Positions 14,988 to 21,548 of a stretch of 22,968 bases of DNA are shown here, one piece after another (position 1 is the stretch's first letter; every line of letters begins with the position of its first letter). The notes below the pieces were generated by a model. It had not been told where the DNA came from and did no database searches. It was given only the letters and a program-made list of their open reading frames with translations. Location: NCBI GenBank assembly GCA_036522155.1, contig DATDGI010000023.1, positions 1 through 22,968 of the forward strand. The letters are read 5' to 3'. The stretch comes from UBA9676 sp036522155 (GTDB lineage: Bacteria > Actinomycetota > Actinomycetes > Streptosporangiales > Streptosporangiaceae). Both the position numbers and the translations under genes were made by a program.

Positions 14988-16448
14988 TCACACGCTCTGC
15001 TCGGCGGTGATCCGCCCGGCGGCGACGGCGTCGGCCAGGGCCTGGTGGTCACGCTCGTTCTGGTCCGCGTAGGCCGCGGCGAACTGCGCGATGGCACGGT
15101 CGAAGATGTCCGAGCCGCCCAGGTAGGAGGCGATGGCGATGCGGTCACCGGAGCGGGCGTGAGCGCGGGCCAGGGTCCAGCCGCACAGCTCGCCGTAGAG
15201 CCGCATTCCGGCCGGAATCATGGTCTCGATGTTCAGTGAGAACTTCCAGTCCCGCAACTGGCGGACGTAGAAGTCCCTGGTCTTGCCGTCGAGCCCGGCC
15301 GGGTTCCGCTGCCAGCCCAGGAAGATGTCGCTGGAGGCCTGCATCAGCCGCTGGCCCGCCACCACCCGCTGACCCTGGTTGGCGTACTTGCTGGCGCCGA
15401 CGAACCGGCTGAGCACCGACGCTTCGGCCTCCTTCACCTGGAGGAACAGCGGATCGGAGTCGTCGCGGCCGAGCATCAGGATGATCCAGCAGCGGGTGCC
15501 GACGCTGCCCACCCCCACGACCTTGCGGGCCATGTCGCAGAACTCGAACTGCTCAAGCAGGTACCTGCGGTCGGTTTCCAGCGTGCGCCGGTAGCTGGCG
15601 ATCAGGCCGGTCAGCTCCGACTGGATACTCGCCCGGTCGGTGTCACCGGGAATCAGCTCCTCGATCGGCACCAGCAGCGGCGGGTCGGACAGGATGCGCG
15701 GGCGGCCGTCCACCATCTGTGTCAGCTTGGCCAGTTCCCGCATGCTGTCGCTGGTCCGGGCCTTAGTCATGCCCTTGTCGACGGCCTTGCGCTGGCTGGC
15801 CTGGAGGACGGGCTCGAGCTCGGCCCGGATTTGCGCCACGTCGGCGCGCGCGTACCAGACCTGCAGGTTGGTCATCCCGGCGAACTCGCGCATCGCCTGC
15901 CGGTATCGGGTGGCCGAGGCGGTGACGATGTCGCGGCGCTGCCTGCCGGGGAACCCGTTGCCGCGTGCCGCCACCTCCAGGCTGGCGGCCAGCCGCTTGA
16001 CGTCCCACTCCCAGGGGCTCGGCAGCGTTTCGTCGAAGTCGTTGAGGTCGAAGACCAGGCGGCGCTCGGGCGAGCCGAACACCCCGAAGTTGGACAGGTG
16101 CGCGTCACCGCATGCCTGGACCGCGAACCCGGACACCGGGGTAGTGGCCAGGTCACTGGCCATGGGCAGCGCCGCGCCGCGGTAGTAGGTGAATGGGGAG
16201 ACCAGCATCCGGCCCCACCGGACCGGCACCAACTCCGGCACCCGCGTCTTCGCCTGTTCTTCCAGCAGGGCCAGCGGATCGGGCCGGTCCGGAGGCGGGT
16301 CGAACGCCGCGTGGCTGACCCGGGGAACCTCGGCCCGGGCCGTCTTGCCCCGGGCGGCCCGCTCGGCCGGGGTCAGCCGCGCGCACGCCGCATCGAGCTG
16401 GTACCGCAGCACGCGCGGAGGTGAAGCCGTGACCGTCTGCTCGCTCAT
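14988..16448 (-). CDS. DUF2252 family protein (kinase-fold-like)
   Basis: About 486 aa. Two adjacent ATGs occur (16451 and 16448); GGGGAG lies 3 bases before the first and 6 before the second, so the second is preferred. The sequence matches DUF2252 over its whole length. Landmarks (numbered from 16451): FTYYRG (87-92), CGDAHLSNFG (114-123), LVFDLNDFDE (132-141) and WEWDVKRLAAS (147-157). GDxHxxN followed by DFDE resembles the catalytic and metal-binding loops of aminoglycoside phosphotransferase-like kinases, so a small-molecule phosphotransfer role is possible; none has been demonstrated as far as I know. It lies 9-12 bases downstream of the HdeD-like gene on the same strand, so they form an operon driven from the 17099 palindrome region. 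Confidence 0.9.
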   Translation of the reverse strand: MSEQTVTASPPRVLRYQLDAACARLTPAERAARGKTARAEVPRVSHAAFDPPPDRPDPLALLEEQAKTRVPELVPVRWGRMLVSPFTYYRGAALPMASDLATTPVSGFAVQACGDAHLSNFGVFGSPERRLVFDLNDFDETLPSPWEWDVKRLAASLEVAARGNGFPGRQRRDIVTASATRYRQAMREFAGMTNLQVWYARADVAQIRAELEPVLQASQRKAVDKGMTKARTSDSMRELAKLTQMVDGRPRILSDPPLLVPIEELIPGDTDRASIQSELTGLIASYRRTLETDRRYLLEQFEFCDMARKVVGVGSVGTRCWIILMLGRDDSDPLFLQVKEAEASVLSRFVGASKYANQGQRVVAGQRLMQASSDIFLGWQRNPAGLDGKTRDFYVRQLRDWKFSLNIETMIPAGMRLYGELCGWTLARAHARSGDRIAIASYLGGSDIFDRAIAQFAAAYADQNERDHQALADAVAAGRITAEQSV

Positions 16449-16460
16449 CATGAGCTCCCC

Positions 16461-17042
16461 TTATGCGTGTGTCATCTCCCTGGCCCGGAGCGCGTGCCGG
16501 AGCAGGAATGCGCCGATGATCTCAAAGGCTCCCATGATGGCGAACCAGATGCCGAGCAGGACGGCGAGCACGTTCAGGGAATCGGCCGGAGTGGCCGCGA
16601 CCACAATGCCGGCGATGAGGCTGACCACGCCGAAGATGATCCACCACGCCCGGCCTTCCCTGACACCCCCGGCGATCCCCCCGATCAGCGCGGTAAGGCC
16701 CTGCACGATCCAGGTCACCCCGATCACCAGGCCGATCAGCGATCTGGTGAGGTGGAGATGGCGGATCAGCACTACGCCGATAACGATGAACAGCAGGCCG
16801 GCGATGCCCAGCCAGACCCGGTGCAGCTCCAGCGGGTCGAACACCCGGATCAGGTGGAAGATGCCGGACAGGATCATCAGGATCCCGAGCAGGACCGCGA
16901 TCACGTTCAGCGAGCCGGTCGGGTGGAAGCTCACGATCAGCCCGAGGATCAGGGTCACCGCACCGAGGAAGAGTGCCGCCTGCCAGGAGCCGGCCAGGAT
17001 GGCCGGGGGCTCTGGCTCGGCACGGTAGTCGTTGGCCACCAT
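16461..17042 (-). CDS. HdeD-like / DUF308 membrane protein
   Basis: 193 aa from ATG 17042, with AAAGGAG 6 bases upstream. The frame extends upstream to 17102, but the ribosome binding site fixes the shorter start. After a short polar N-terminus (VANDYRAEPEP), six membrane helices appear in two similar halves: LNVIAVLLGILMILSGIFHL in the first and LNVLAVLLGIWFAIMGAFEI in the second. This internal duplication is the hallmark of the DUF308/HdeD family, one member of which is an acid-stress membrane protein in E. coli. Here a general envelope or acid-stress role is inferred. It is first in an operon with DUF2252 and is divergent from the MarC-like gene, sharing a 141-base control region with one perfect 17-bp palindrome. 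Confidence 0.9.
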   Translation of the reverse strand: MVANDYRAEPEPPAILAGSWQAALFLGAVTLILGLIVSFHPTGSLNVIAVLLGILMILSGIFHLIRVFDPLELHRVWLGIAGLLFIVIGVVLIRHLHLTRSLIGLVIGVTWIVQGLTALIGGIAGGVREGRAWWIIFGVVSLIAGIVVAATPADSLNVLAVLLGIWFAIMGAFEIIGAFLLRHALRAREMTHA

Positions 17043-17098
17043 GGGCGCTCCTTTGCCGTTGCCTGTCCCATGCTTGCCGCCGGGCGTGGCCGGCGTCG

Positions 17099-17115
17099 TC
17101 ACCCCCGCTGGGTGA
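17099..17115. promoter_or_regulatory. Perfect 17-bp palindrome TCACCC-CCGCT-GGGTGA between divergent units
   Basis: All 12 fixed bases fit, making this the best copy in the window. It lies 57 bases from the HdeD start (minus) and 69 from the MarC start (plus), so a single bound protein could act on both promoters. Confidence 0.7.
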
Positions 17116-17183
17116 TAGCGATCTTCCGCCCGCGTGCTGGGATCGGTTCAGCAGCGGCGGCGGTACCTGACCGGAGGCGGGCC

Positions 17184-17828
17184 ATGGAGTTCGGGTCGGT
17201 TGACGCCACCGCGGCCTTCGACATCTTCCTGCTGCTGCTCATCGGCATCGGGCCGAAGATCGCGCTCGTTCCGTTCCTCGATCTCACGGCCGGCCTGCCG
17301 CCGGAAACCAAGAGCCGGGTGGTGCGGAAGATGCTCACGACCGCGGTGGCGGTGGCGGTGCTGCTGCTGGCCCTGGGCGGGCTGCTGACCCGGCTGCTGC
17401 ACTTCTCCCCGGACGCGCTGGGCATCTCCAGCGGGATCATTCTGCTGATCATCGCCGTCTCGATGATCCTCGGGCCGTCCAGCCCGGCCGCCGGAGCCGC
17501 GCGCGGCCCGGCCCAGGACCCGATGCGGACGGCCGTCTTCCCGCTCGCGGTTCCCTATCTGCTGAACCCCGCTGGCATCGTGGTCCTGGTCACGGCCTCA
17601 GCGGAGGCGGCCAACATCGGCGTGTTCGCGGTCGTGATCGGGGCGCTCGTGGTGGTGCTCGCGCTGGACGTAGTGGTGTTCCGGTGGGCGACCCGGATCA
17701 GTGAGCATCTGAACGAGAACCGGATGCTGGTGACCGAGAAAGTGTTCGGCTTCCTGCTCGCCGCGCTGGCCGTCCAGCTGGCCCTGGACGGGATGTCCGG
17801 CCTCGGGATCATTCACCTCAGCCACTGA
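17184..17828 (+). CDS. MarC-like integral membrane protein
   Basis: 214 aa from ATG 17184, with GGAGG at 17173-17177. Six hydrophobic helices are visible, arranged as in the MarC/NAAT family: DATAAFDIFLLLLIGIGPKI at the N-terminus (usually ending NP in the family, here GP) and AVPYLLNPAGIVVLVTASAE in the middle. A third-position element VTEKVFGFLLAALAVQLALDG follows near the end. E. coli MarC has no proven role in antibiotic resistance despite its name; neutral amino acid transport has been reported for a relative. The divergent HdeD operon and the shared palindrome suggest coordinated expression. A longer frame upstream (from 16467) is antisense to the HdeD gene and is not used. Confidence 0.85.
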   Translation: MEFGSVDATAAFDIFLLLLIGIGPKIALVPFLDLTAGLPPETKSRVVRKMLTTAVAVAVLLLALGGLLTRLLHFSPDALGISSGIILLIIAVSMILGPSSPAAGAARGPAQDPMRTAVFPLAVPYLLNPAGIVVLVTASAEAANIGVFAVVIGALVVVLALDVVVFRWATRISEHLNENRMLVTEKVFGFLLAALAVQLALDGMSGLGIIHLSH

Positions 17829-17860
17829 TTGCGGCCCGGCGGCCGGCCGCGCTGGGGGGG

Positions 17861-17877
17861 TCACCTGTCCCGGGTGA
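17861..17877. promoter_or_regulatory. Palindromic operator-like site TCACCT-N5-GGGTGA
   Basis: TCACCT, spacer GTCCC, GGGTGA: 11 of 12 fixed bases fit. It lies 72 bases before the DUF6325 start, in the 121-base gap after the MarC-like gene. Confidence 0.6.
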
Positions 17878-17949
17878 TGCGCCCACCAGCCACCCGCCGG
17901 ATCCTGGCGGCGTAACAGGCCAGCCAATCAGCTGAAAGAGGGCAGGGCA

Positions 17950-18504
17950 ATGGCAATAGGGCCGGTTCAGCTCATCGTGCTCGGGTTCAGCCACCCCGAC
18001 TTCCACGGTGAGATCATCGCCGAGCTGGAACGGCTCCGCGAGAGCGACACGGTGCGCGTCATCGACTCGCTCGTGGTCTACAAGGACGCCGACGGCGAAC
18101 TCGAAGTGGAGCATCTCAGCAACCTCACCGAAGCAGAGGCCATCGAGATGGGCACCAAGATCGGCGCGCTGATCGGCCTGGGCATCGAGGGCGAGGCGGG
18201 GATAGAGGCCGGGGCGACAGCCGGGGCCGAGGCCGTCGAGGCCGAGGGTGGCGTGCACGTGTTCACCGAGGAGGAGGGCTGGGACGTGCTCGAGGAGATC
18301 CCGAACGACTCCGCGGCCGCGCTCATCCTGCTCGAGCATCACTGGGCCGTGCCGCTCAGGGACGCGGTGGTCCGGGCCGGCGGCTTCCGGATCAGCGACG
18401 GCTTCATCAGCCCACTCGACCTGGTGGCCATCGGGATGCTCTCGGCCGAGGAGGCACAGGAACTGCACGAGCTGGAGACGGCGGCCGCGGCCAGCGGGTC
18501 GTAG
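17950..18504 (+). CDS. DUF6325 family protein
   Basis: 184 aa from ATG 17950, with GAAAGAGGG about 9 bases upstream. It opens with GPVQLIVLGFSHPDFHGEI and RVIDSLVVYKDADGELEVEH, the pattern of actinobacterial DUF6325, which looks distantly like the DUF1269 protein at 13276. A glycine- and alanine-rich central stretch (IGALIGLGIEGEAGIEAGATAGAEA, about 76-100) takes the place of a membrane hairpin but is too acidic to cross a membrane easily. The second half has the strand AALILLEHHWAVPLRDAV and an acidic C-terminal helix. The whole protein is acidic. It is followed after 38 bases by an extremely basic micropeptide, so the two may interact electrostatically; that is speculation. Confidence 0.82.
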   Translation: MAIGPVQLIVLGFSHPDFHGEIIAELERLRESDTVRVIDSLVVYKDADGELEVEHLSNLTEAEAIEMGTKIGALIGLGIEGEAGIEAGATAGAEAVEAEGGVHVFTEEEGWDVLEEIPNDSAAALILLEHHWAVPLRDAVVRAGGFRISDGFISPLDLVAIGMLSAEEAQELHELETAAAASGS

Positions 18505-18542
18505 CCAGCGCCAGCCCAGCCGAGATCGCCGTGGAGGATGAC

Positions 18543-18614
18543 ATGTTCGGAGCCCGCAGGGTCGCCCGCCGCACCGGGCGGCGCACCGCCCGCCGCGTTT
18601 CCCGCCGCCGGTAA
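18543..18614 (+). CDS. 23-aa arginine-rich micropeptide downstream of DUF6325
   Basis: An ATG at 18543 preceded by GGAGG (18533-18537, 5 bases away) opens a 23-codon frame ending in TAA at 18614. The peptide starts MFGARRVARR and ends VSRRR: 11 of 23 residues are arginine, in pairs at 3-4 residue intervals, so one helix face would be entirely cationic. There are no acidic residues. The textbook-quality ribosome binding site and the closeness to the acidic DUF6325 protein are the arguments for a real gene. In GC-rich DNA a short Arg frame can arise by chance, so evidence is moderate. Possible roles are nucleic-acid or membrane binding, or partnership with the DUF6325 protein. Confidence 0.5.
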   Translation: MFGARRVARRTGRRTARRVSRRR

Positions 18615-18640
18615 CCCCGGGAGCACGGCTGTACCCGGCC

Positions 18641-18657
18641 TCACCCACGCCGGGTGG
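18641..18657. promoter_or_regulatory. Palindromic operator-like site TCACCC-N5-GGGTGG
   Basis: TCACCC, spacer ACGCC, GGGTGG: 11 of 12 fixed bases fit. It lies 67 bases before the FGE start codon. Confidence 0.6.
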
Positions 18658-18724
18658 TGCTGGCTGTGCCACCGCTGCCTAACGTCGCGCTGGAGAGCCG
18701 CCAGAACCCAGGAGCAGGCACGGC

Positions 18725-19666
18725 ATGTCCACGACGCGTCATCAGCTCAGGAGCATGACCTGGATCCCGGGGGGCACGTTCGCGATGGGCTCGGCCAGCT
18801 TCTATCCCGAGGAGCGGCCGGTGCACCAGGTCAGCGTGGACGGATTCTGGATCGACACGTGCCTGGTGACGGTGGCGGAGTACCGGCGGTTCGTGGCGGC
18901 CACCGGCTACCTGACCATCGCGCAGCGCCCACTGGACCCGGCCGGTTACCCGGACGCCGATCCCGCCCTGCTGGTGCCCGGGTCGCTGGTCTTCCAGCGC
19001 ACCCAGGGCCCGGTTGATCTGCGTGACTACCGGAACTGGTGGGCGTATGTGCCCGGGGCCGACTGGCGCCATCCAGAGGGGCCGGGCAGCGACTGCGCCG
19101 GCCGGGCGCGGCATCCGGTCACCCACGTCGCCTACCCGGACGCGGCCGCCTACGCCGCCTGGGCGGGCAAGGAACTGCCCGCCGAGGCGGAGTGGGAGTA
19201 CGCCGCCCGCGGCGGTCTCGACGGTGCGGTGTACGCCTGGGGCGACGAGTTCGCGCCGGGCGGCGAGCTGATGGCCAACACCTGGCAGGGCCAGTTCCCG
19301 TGGCAGAACCTGCTGGCCGACGGGTATGGGGGGACCTCCCCCGTCGGCTCCTTCCCGGCCAACGGCTACGGCCTGCATGACATGACCGGCAACGTCTGGG
19401 AATGGACCTGCGACGACTTCACCCCGCGCCATGCGGCCGCGGCGGCCTGCTGCGCGCCGCGCAACCCGCGGGTGAGCGCTCCGGCGCCGGGTGCGGCCGC
19501 GGCCGGCCCAGGGGCCCAGCTGCCGCGCCGGGTGATCAAGGGCGGCTCGCACCTGTGCGCGCCGAACTACTGTCTGCGCTACCGGCCCGCCGCCCGGCAG
19601 GGGGAGGCCGTCGACACCTCCACGTGCCATCTTGGTTTCCGCTGCGTGGTCCGGGTACCTCGGTAG
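18725..19666 (+). CDS. Formylglycine-generating enzyme (sulfatase-modifying factor)
   Basis: 313 aa from ATG 18725, with AGGAG (18710-18714) upstream. The FGE/SUMF1 fold is complete: MTWIPGGTFAMGS at the N-terminus, PVTHVAYPDAAAYAAWAGK and LPAEAEWEYAARGG in the middle, GLHDMTGNVWEWTCDD at about 216-231, and KGGSHLCAPNYCLRYRPAAR with the paired active-site cysteines Cys278 and Cys283, five residues apart as in the Streptomyces coelicolor enzyme. STCHLGFRCV closes the domain. The enzyme is a copper-dependent oxidase that converts the cysteine of a CxPxR motif in type I sulfatases to formylglycine, in the cytoplasm of bacteria. The arylsulfatase at the right edge of the window is the obvious client. 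BrkB and the lipoprotein gene follow closely on the same strand. Confidence 0.95.
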   Translation: MSTTRHQLRSMTWIPGGTFAMGSASFYPEERPVHQVSVDGFWIDTCLVTVAEYRRFVAATGYLTIAQRPLDPAGYPDADPALLVPGSLVFQRTQGPVDLRDYRNWWAYVPGADWRHPEGPGSDCAGRARHPVTHVAYPDAAAYAAWAGKELPAEAEWEYAARGGLDGAVYAWGDEFAPGGELMANTWQGQFPWQNLLADGYGGTSPVGSFPANGYGLHDMTGNVWEWTCDDFTPRHAAAAACCAPRNPRVSAPAPGAAAAGPGAQLPRRVIKGGSHLCAPNYCLRYRPAARQGEAVDTSTCHLGFRCVVRVPR

Positions 19667-19680
19667 CCGGAGGTACGGCG

Positions 19681-20694
19681 ATGCAGCAGGTCGGCTGGGT
19701 CGAGCGGCAGGTCCGCCGTCTCGACCGGTTCCAGCAGCGGCATACGGTGATCGCCTTTCCCTGGGCGGTGGTGCAGAAGTTCGGCAACGACCAGGCGGGC
19801 AGCAAGGCCGCGCTGATGGCCTACTACGGCCTGTTCGCGCTCTTCCCGCTGTTGCTGCTGCTGGCGACCATCCTCGGCTTCGCGCTGTCCGGCAACCCGG
19901 CGCTACGGGATTCCCTGATCGACTCCGCACTCGGTAACTTCCCGGTCATCGGTACTCAGCTCCGCTCCGAGGTGCATCCGCTGGCGGGCAACACGACGGC
20001 GCTGATCATCGGGATCGCGGGGACCGTGTACGGCAGCCTCGGGGTCGGGTTCGCGTCGCAGAACGCGATGAACACCGTGTGGAACATTCCGTACGTGCGC
20101 TGGCCGAACCTCTGGAAGAGGTATGCCCGCACGTTCGGCATCATCGCCCTGTTCGGCGTGGCCGTGGTCGCCTCCACCGCGCTGGCCGCGTTCGCCACCG
20201 CCGTCGCGCAGGGGGTGACCGCCACGGCGGTCGCCATCGCGGGTTCCGTCCTGGTCAACCTCGGGCTCTTCCTGCTGGCCTTCATGGTGCTGACCGGGGA
20301 GCCGCTGCGGCCCCGTGAGGTGGCGGTCGGTGCCATCTGCGCCACCGCGTTCTGGGAAGCGCTCCAGCTCATCGGCACCTGGTACGTCACCCGCGGGCTG
20401 CGGACCGCCAGCCCCACCTACGGCTTCTTCGCGGTCGTGATCACCCTGCTCTCGTGGCTCTACCTCGGCGCGCAGCTCACCATGTGGGCGGCCGAGATCA
20501 ACGTCGTGCTGCGCTACCGGCTGTGGCCCCGCTCGGTCACCCAGCCCCCGCTGACCAGGGCCGACCGGCTCGTGCTGGAGCGGCTCGCGCAGATGGAGGT
20601 GCGCCGGCCCGAGGAAAAGATCACCACGTCCTTCACCGAGCAGGCCGACGAGGATCCGCTCGAGAGCGTGCCCGACCGGCAAGCTCCCTCGTGA
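19681..20694 (+). CDS. YihY/BrkB family inner membrane protein
   Basis: 337 aa from ATG 19681, with GGAGG at 19669-19673, starting 14 bases after the FGE stop. The frame is open farther upstream inside the FGE gene but that part is shadow. Six membrane helices lie between residues about 45 and 280. Family landmarks include ALMAYYGLFALFPLLLLL near the N-terminus (usually AYY.. F..P), SLGVGFASQNAMNTVWNIP in the centre and YGFFAVVITLLSWLYLGAQL near the end. The last ~60 residues are hydrophilic and acidic. Often mislabelled ribonuclease BN; the actual role is unknown, perhaps transport or envelope maintenance. It is in a probable operon with FGE, and its stop codon overlaps a GTG that could start the lipoprotein gene. 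Confidence 0.9.
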   Translation: MQQVGWVERQVRRLDRFQQRHTVIAFPWAVVQKFGNDQAGSKAALMAYYGLFALFPLLLLLATILGFALSGNPALRDSLIDSALGNFPVIGTQLRSEVHPLAGNTTALIIGIAGTVYGSLGVGFASQNAMNTVWNIPYVRWPNLWKRYARTFGIIALFGVAVVASTALAAFATAVAQGVTATAVAIAGSVLVNLGLFLLAFMVLTGEPLRPREVAVGAICATAFWEALQLIGTWYVTRGLRTASPTYGFFAVVITLLSWLYLGAQLTMWAAEINVVLRYRLWPRSVTQPPLTRADRLVLERLAQMEVRRPEEKITTSFTEQADEDPLESVPDRQAPS

Positions 20695-20735
20695 CGGGTG
20701 ACGCCCGGCCGTCCCGCCCGCACCATCCTGTGGTG

Positions 20736-21494
20736 ATGCGTAGTCGACGGCTTCCGGTCCTGCTGGTGGCGGTCCTGGCCGCCGGTTTCCTGGCCGCGGG
20801 ATGCGGCGGCGCCGCGGGCAGCGCGATCAAGAGCCTGGCCCCCAGCGCCAGCATCAGCCTGCCCAGCCGGACCCCAGGCTCCCCGGCGGCGAGCAGCCAG
20901 GCCCCGACCCCCACTGCCACGGCTCAGCCGTCGGTGACGCCGAGCGCGGCCGCCCCGGCCCCCAGCCCGGCCGCCCGGCCGAGCAAGTCCGCCGTCACAC
21001 CGGCCGCCAGCGGCGGGGCTGGCTCGTCGCTGCTCTGGCTGTGGATCCTGCTCGGCGCCATCGCCGTGATCGCCGTCGTGGCGCTGATCATCCGCTCGTC
21101 CGGGCGGCGGTCCGCGGCGGCCACCGGCTGGCGGTCGAACGTCATCGACGCCTACGCGAAGGGGTCGGCCCTGTACGACGCCATGAGCGTCGCCGAGGGA
21201 CCGGGCGCGCTGGGCGCCGAGGACAGCGGGGCCCGCTGGACCGACATCCAGCGCCGGGCCGACGACCTCGCCCAGGCCCTGTACACGCTGCGGGAGGCCG
21301 CCCCGGACGACGACAGTCGCATGCTGGTGGCCGACGTGCTGGGCTCGCTGCAGGCGGTCCGCTCCGCCATGACCGCCGAGCGGGCCCCGGAAGGCGGACC
21401 GGCCGGGCAGGCCGAGATCGTCCGCAGCCGGCTGTTCGCGTTCGATGCCGCGTTGCGCCGGCTCCGGGCGCCGGACCAGCGCCAGCCCTACTGA
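20736..21494 (+). CDS. Putative lipoprotein with an internal membrane helix
   Basis: 252 aa from ATG 20736. GTG 20691, overlapping the BrkB stop as GTGA, is in frame and would add 15 residues. The ATG gives a compact lipoprotein signal: RSRRLP, a hydrophobic core and the lipobox LAAGC with Cys23. A Pro/Ala/Ser/Thr-rich linker follows (about 30-95), then a strong membrane helix LLWLWILLGAIAVIAVVALII (about 99-119), a basic SSGRR stop-transfer sequence and a helical hydrophilic domain (about 125-252: WRSNVIDAYAKGSALYDAM, later DIQRRADDLAQALYTLREA). With both anchors used, the linker would be outside and the C-terminal domain cytoplasmic. No family recognised. A weak palindrome copy (TCCCTC-N5-GGGTGA, 20685-20701) precedes the ATG. 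Confidence 0.75.
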   Translation: MRSRRLPVLLVAVLAAGFLAAGCGGAAGSAIKSLAPSASISLPSRTPGSPAASSQAPTPTATAQPSVTPSAAAPAPSPAARPSKSAVTPAASGGAGSSLLWLWILLGAIAVIAVVALIIRSSGRRSAAATGWRSNVIDAYAKGSALYDAMSVAEGPGALGAEDSGARWTDIQRRADDLAQALYTLREAAPDDDSRMLVADVLGSLQAVRSAMTAERAPEGGPAGQAEIVRSRLFAFDAALRRLRAPDQRQPY

Positions 21495-21509
21495 CGCCGC
21501 CCTGGCGGG

Positions 21510-21525
21510 CCCGGGACGTCCCGGG
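21510..21525. terminator. Possible bidirectional hairpin between convergent genes
   Basis: A perfect 16-base palindrome CCCGGGACGTCCCGGG, within a longer GC-rich foldable stretch, lies in the 54-base gap between the convergent lipoprotein and sulfatase genes. There is no T-run on either side, so it is only a candidate terminator. Confidence 0.35.
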
Positions 21526-21548
21526 GACGCCCCCCGGCGGTCCGTCTG

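Noticed and set aside
16467..17183. Long upstream extension of the MarC-like reading frame
   Set aside because: It is antisense to the HdeD gene, while GGAGG before ATG 17184 gives a normal MarC length.
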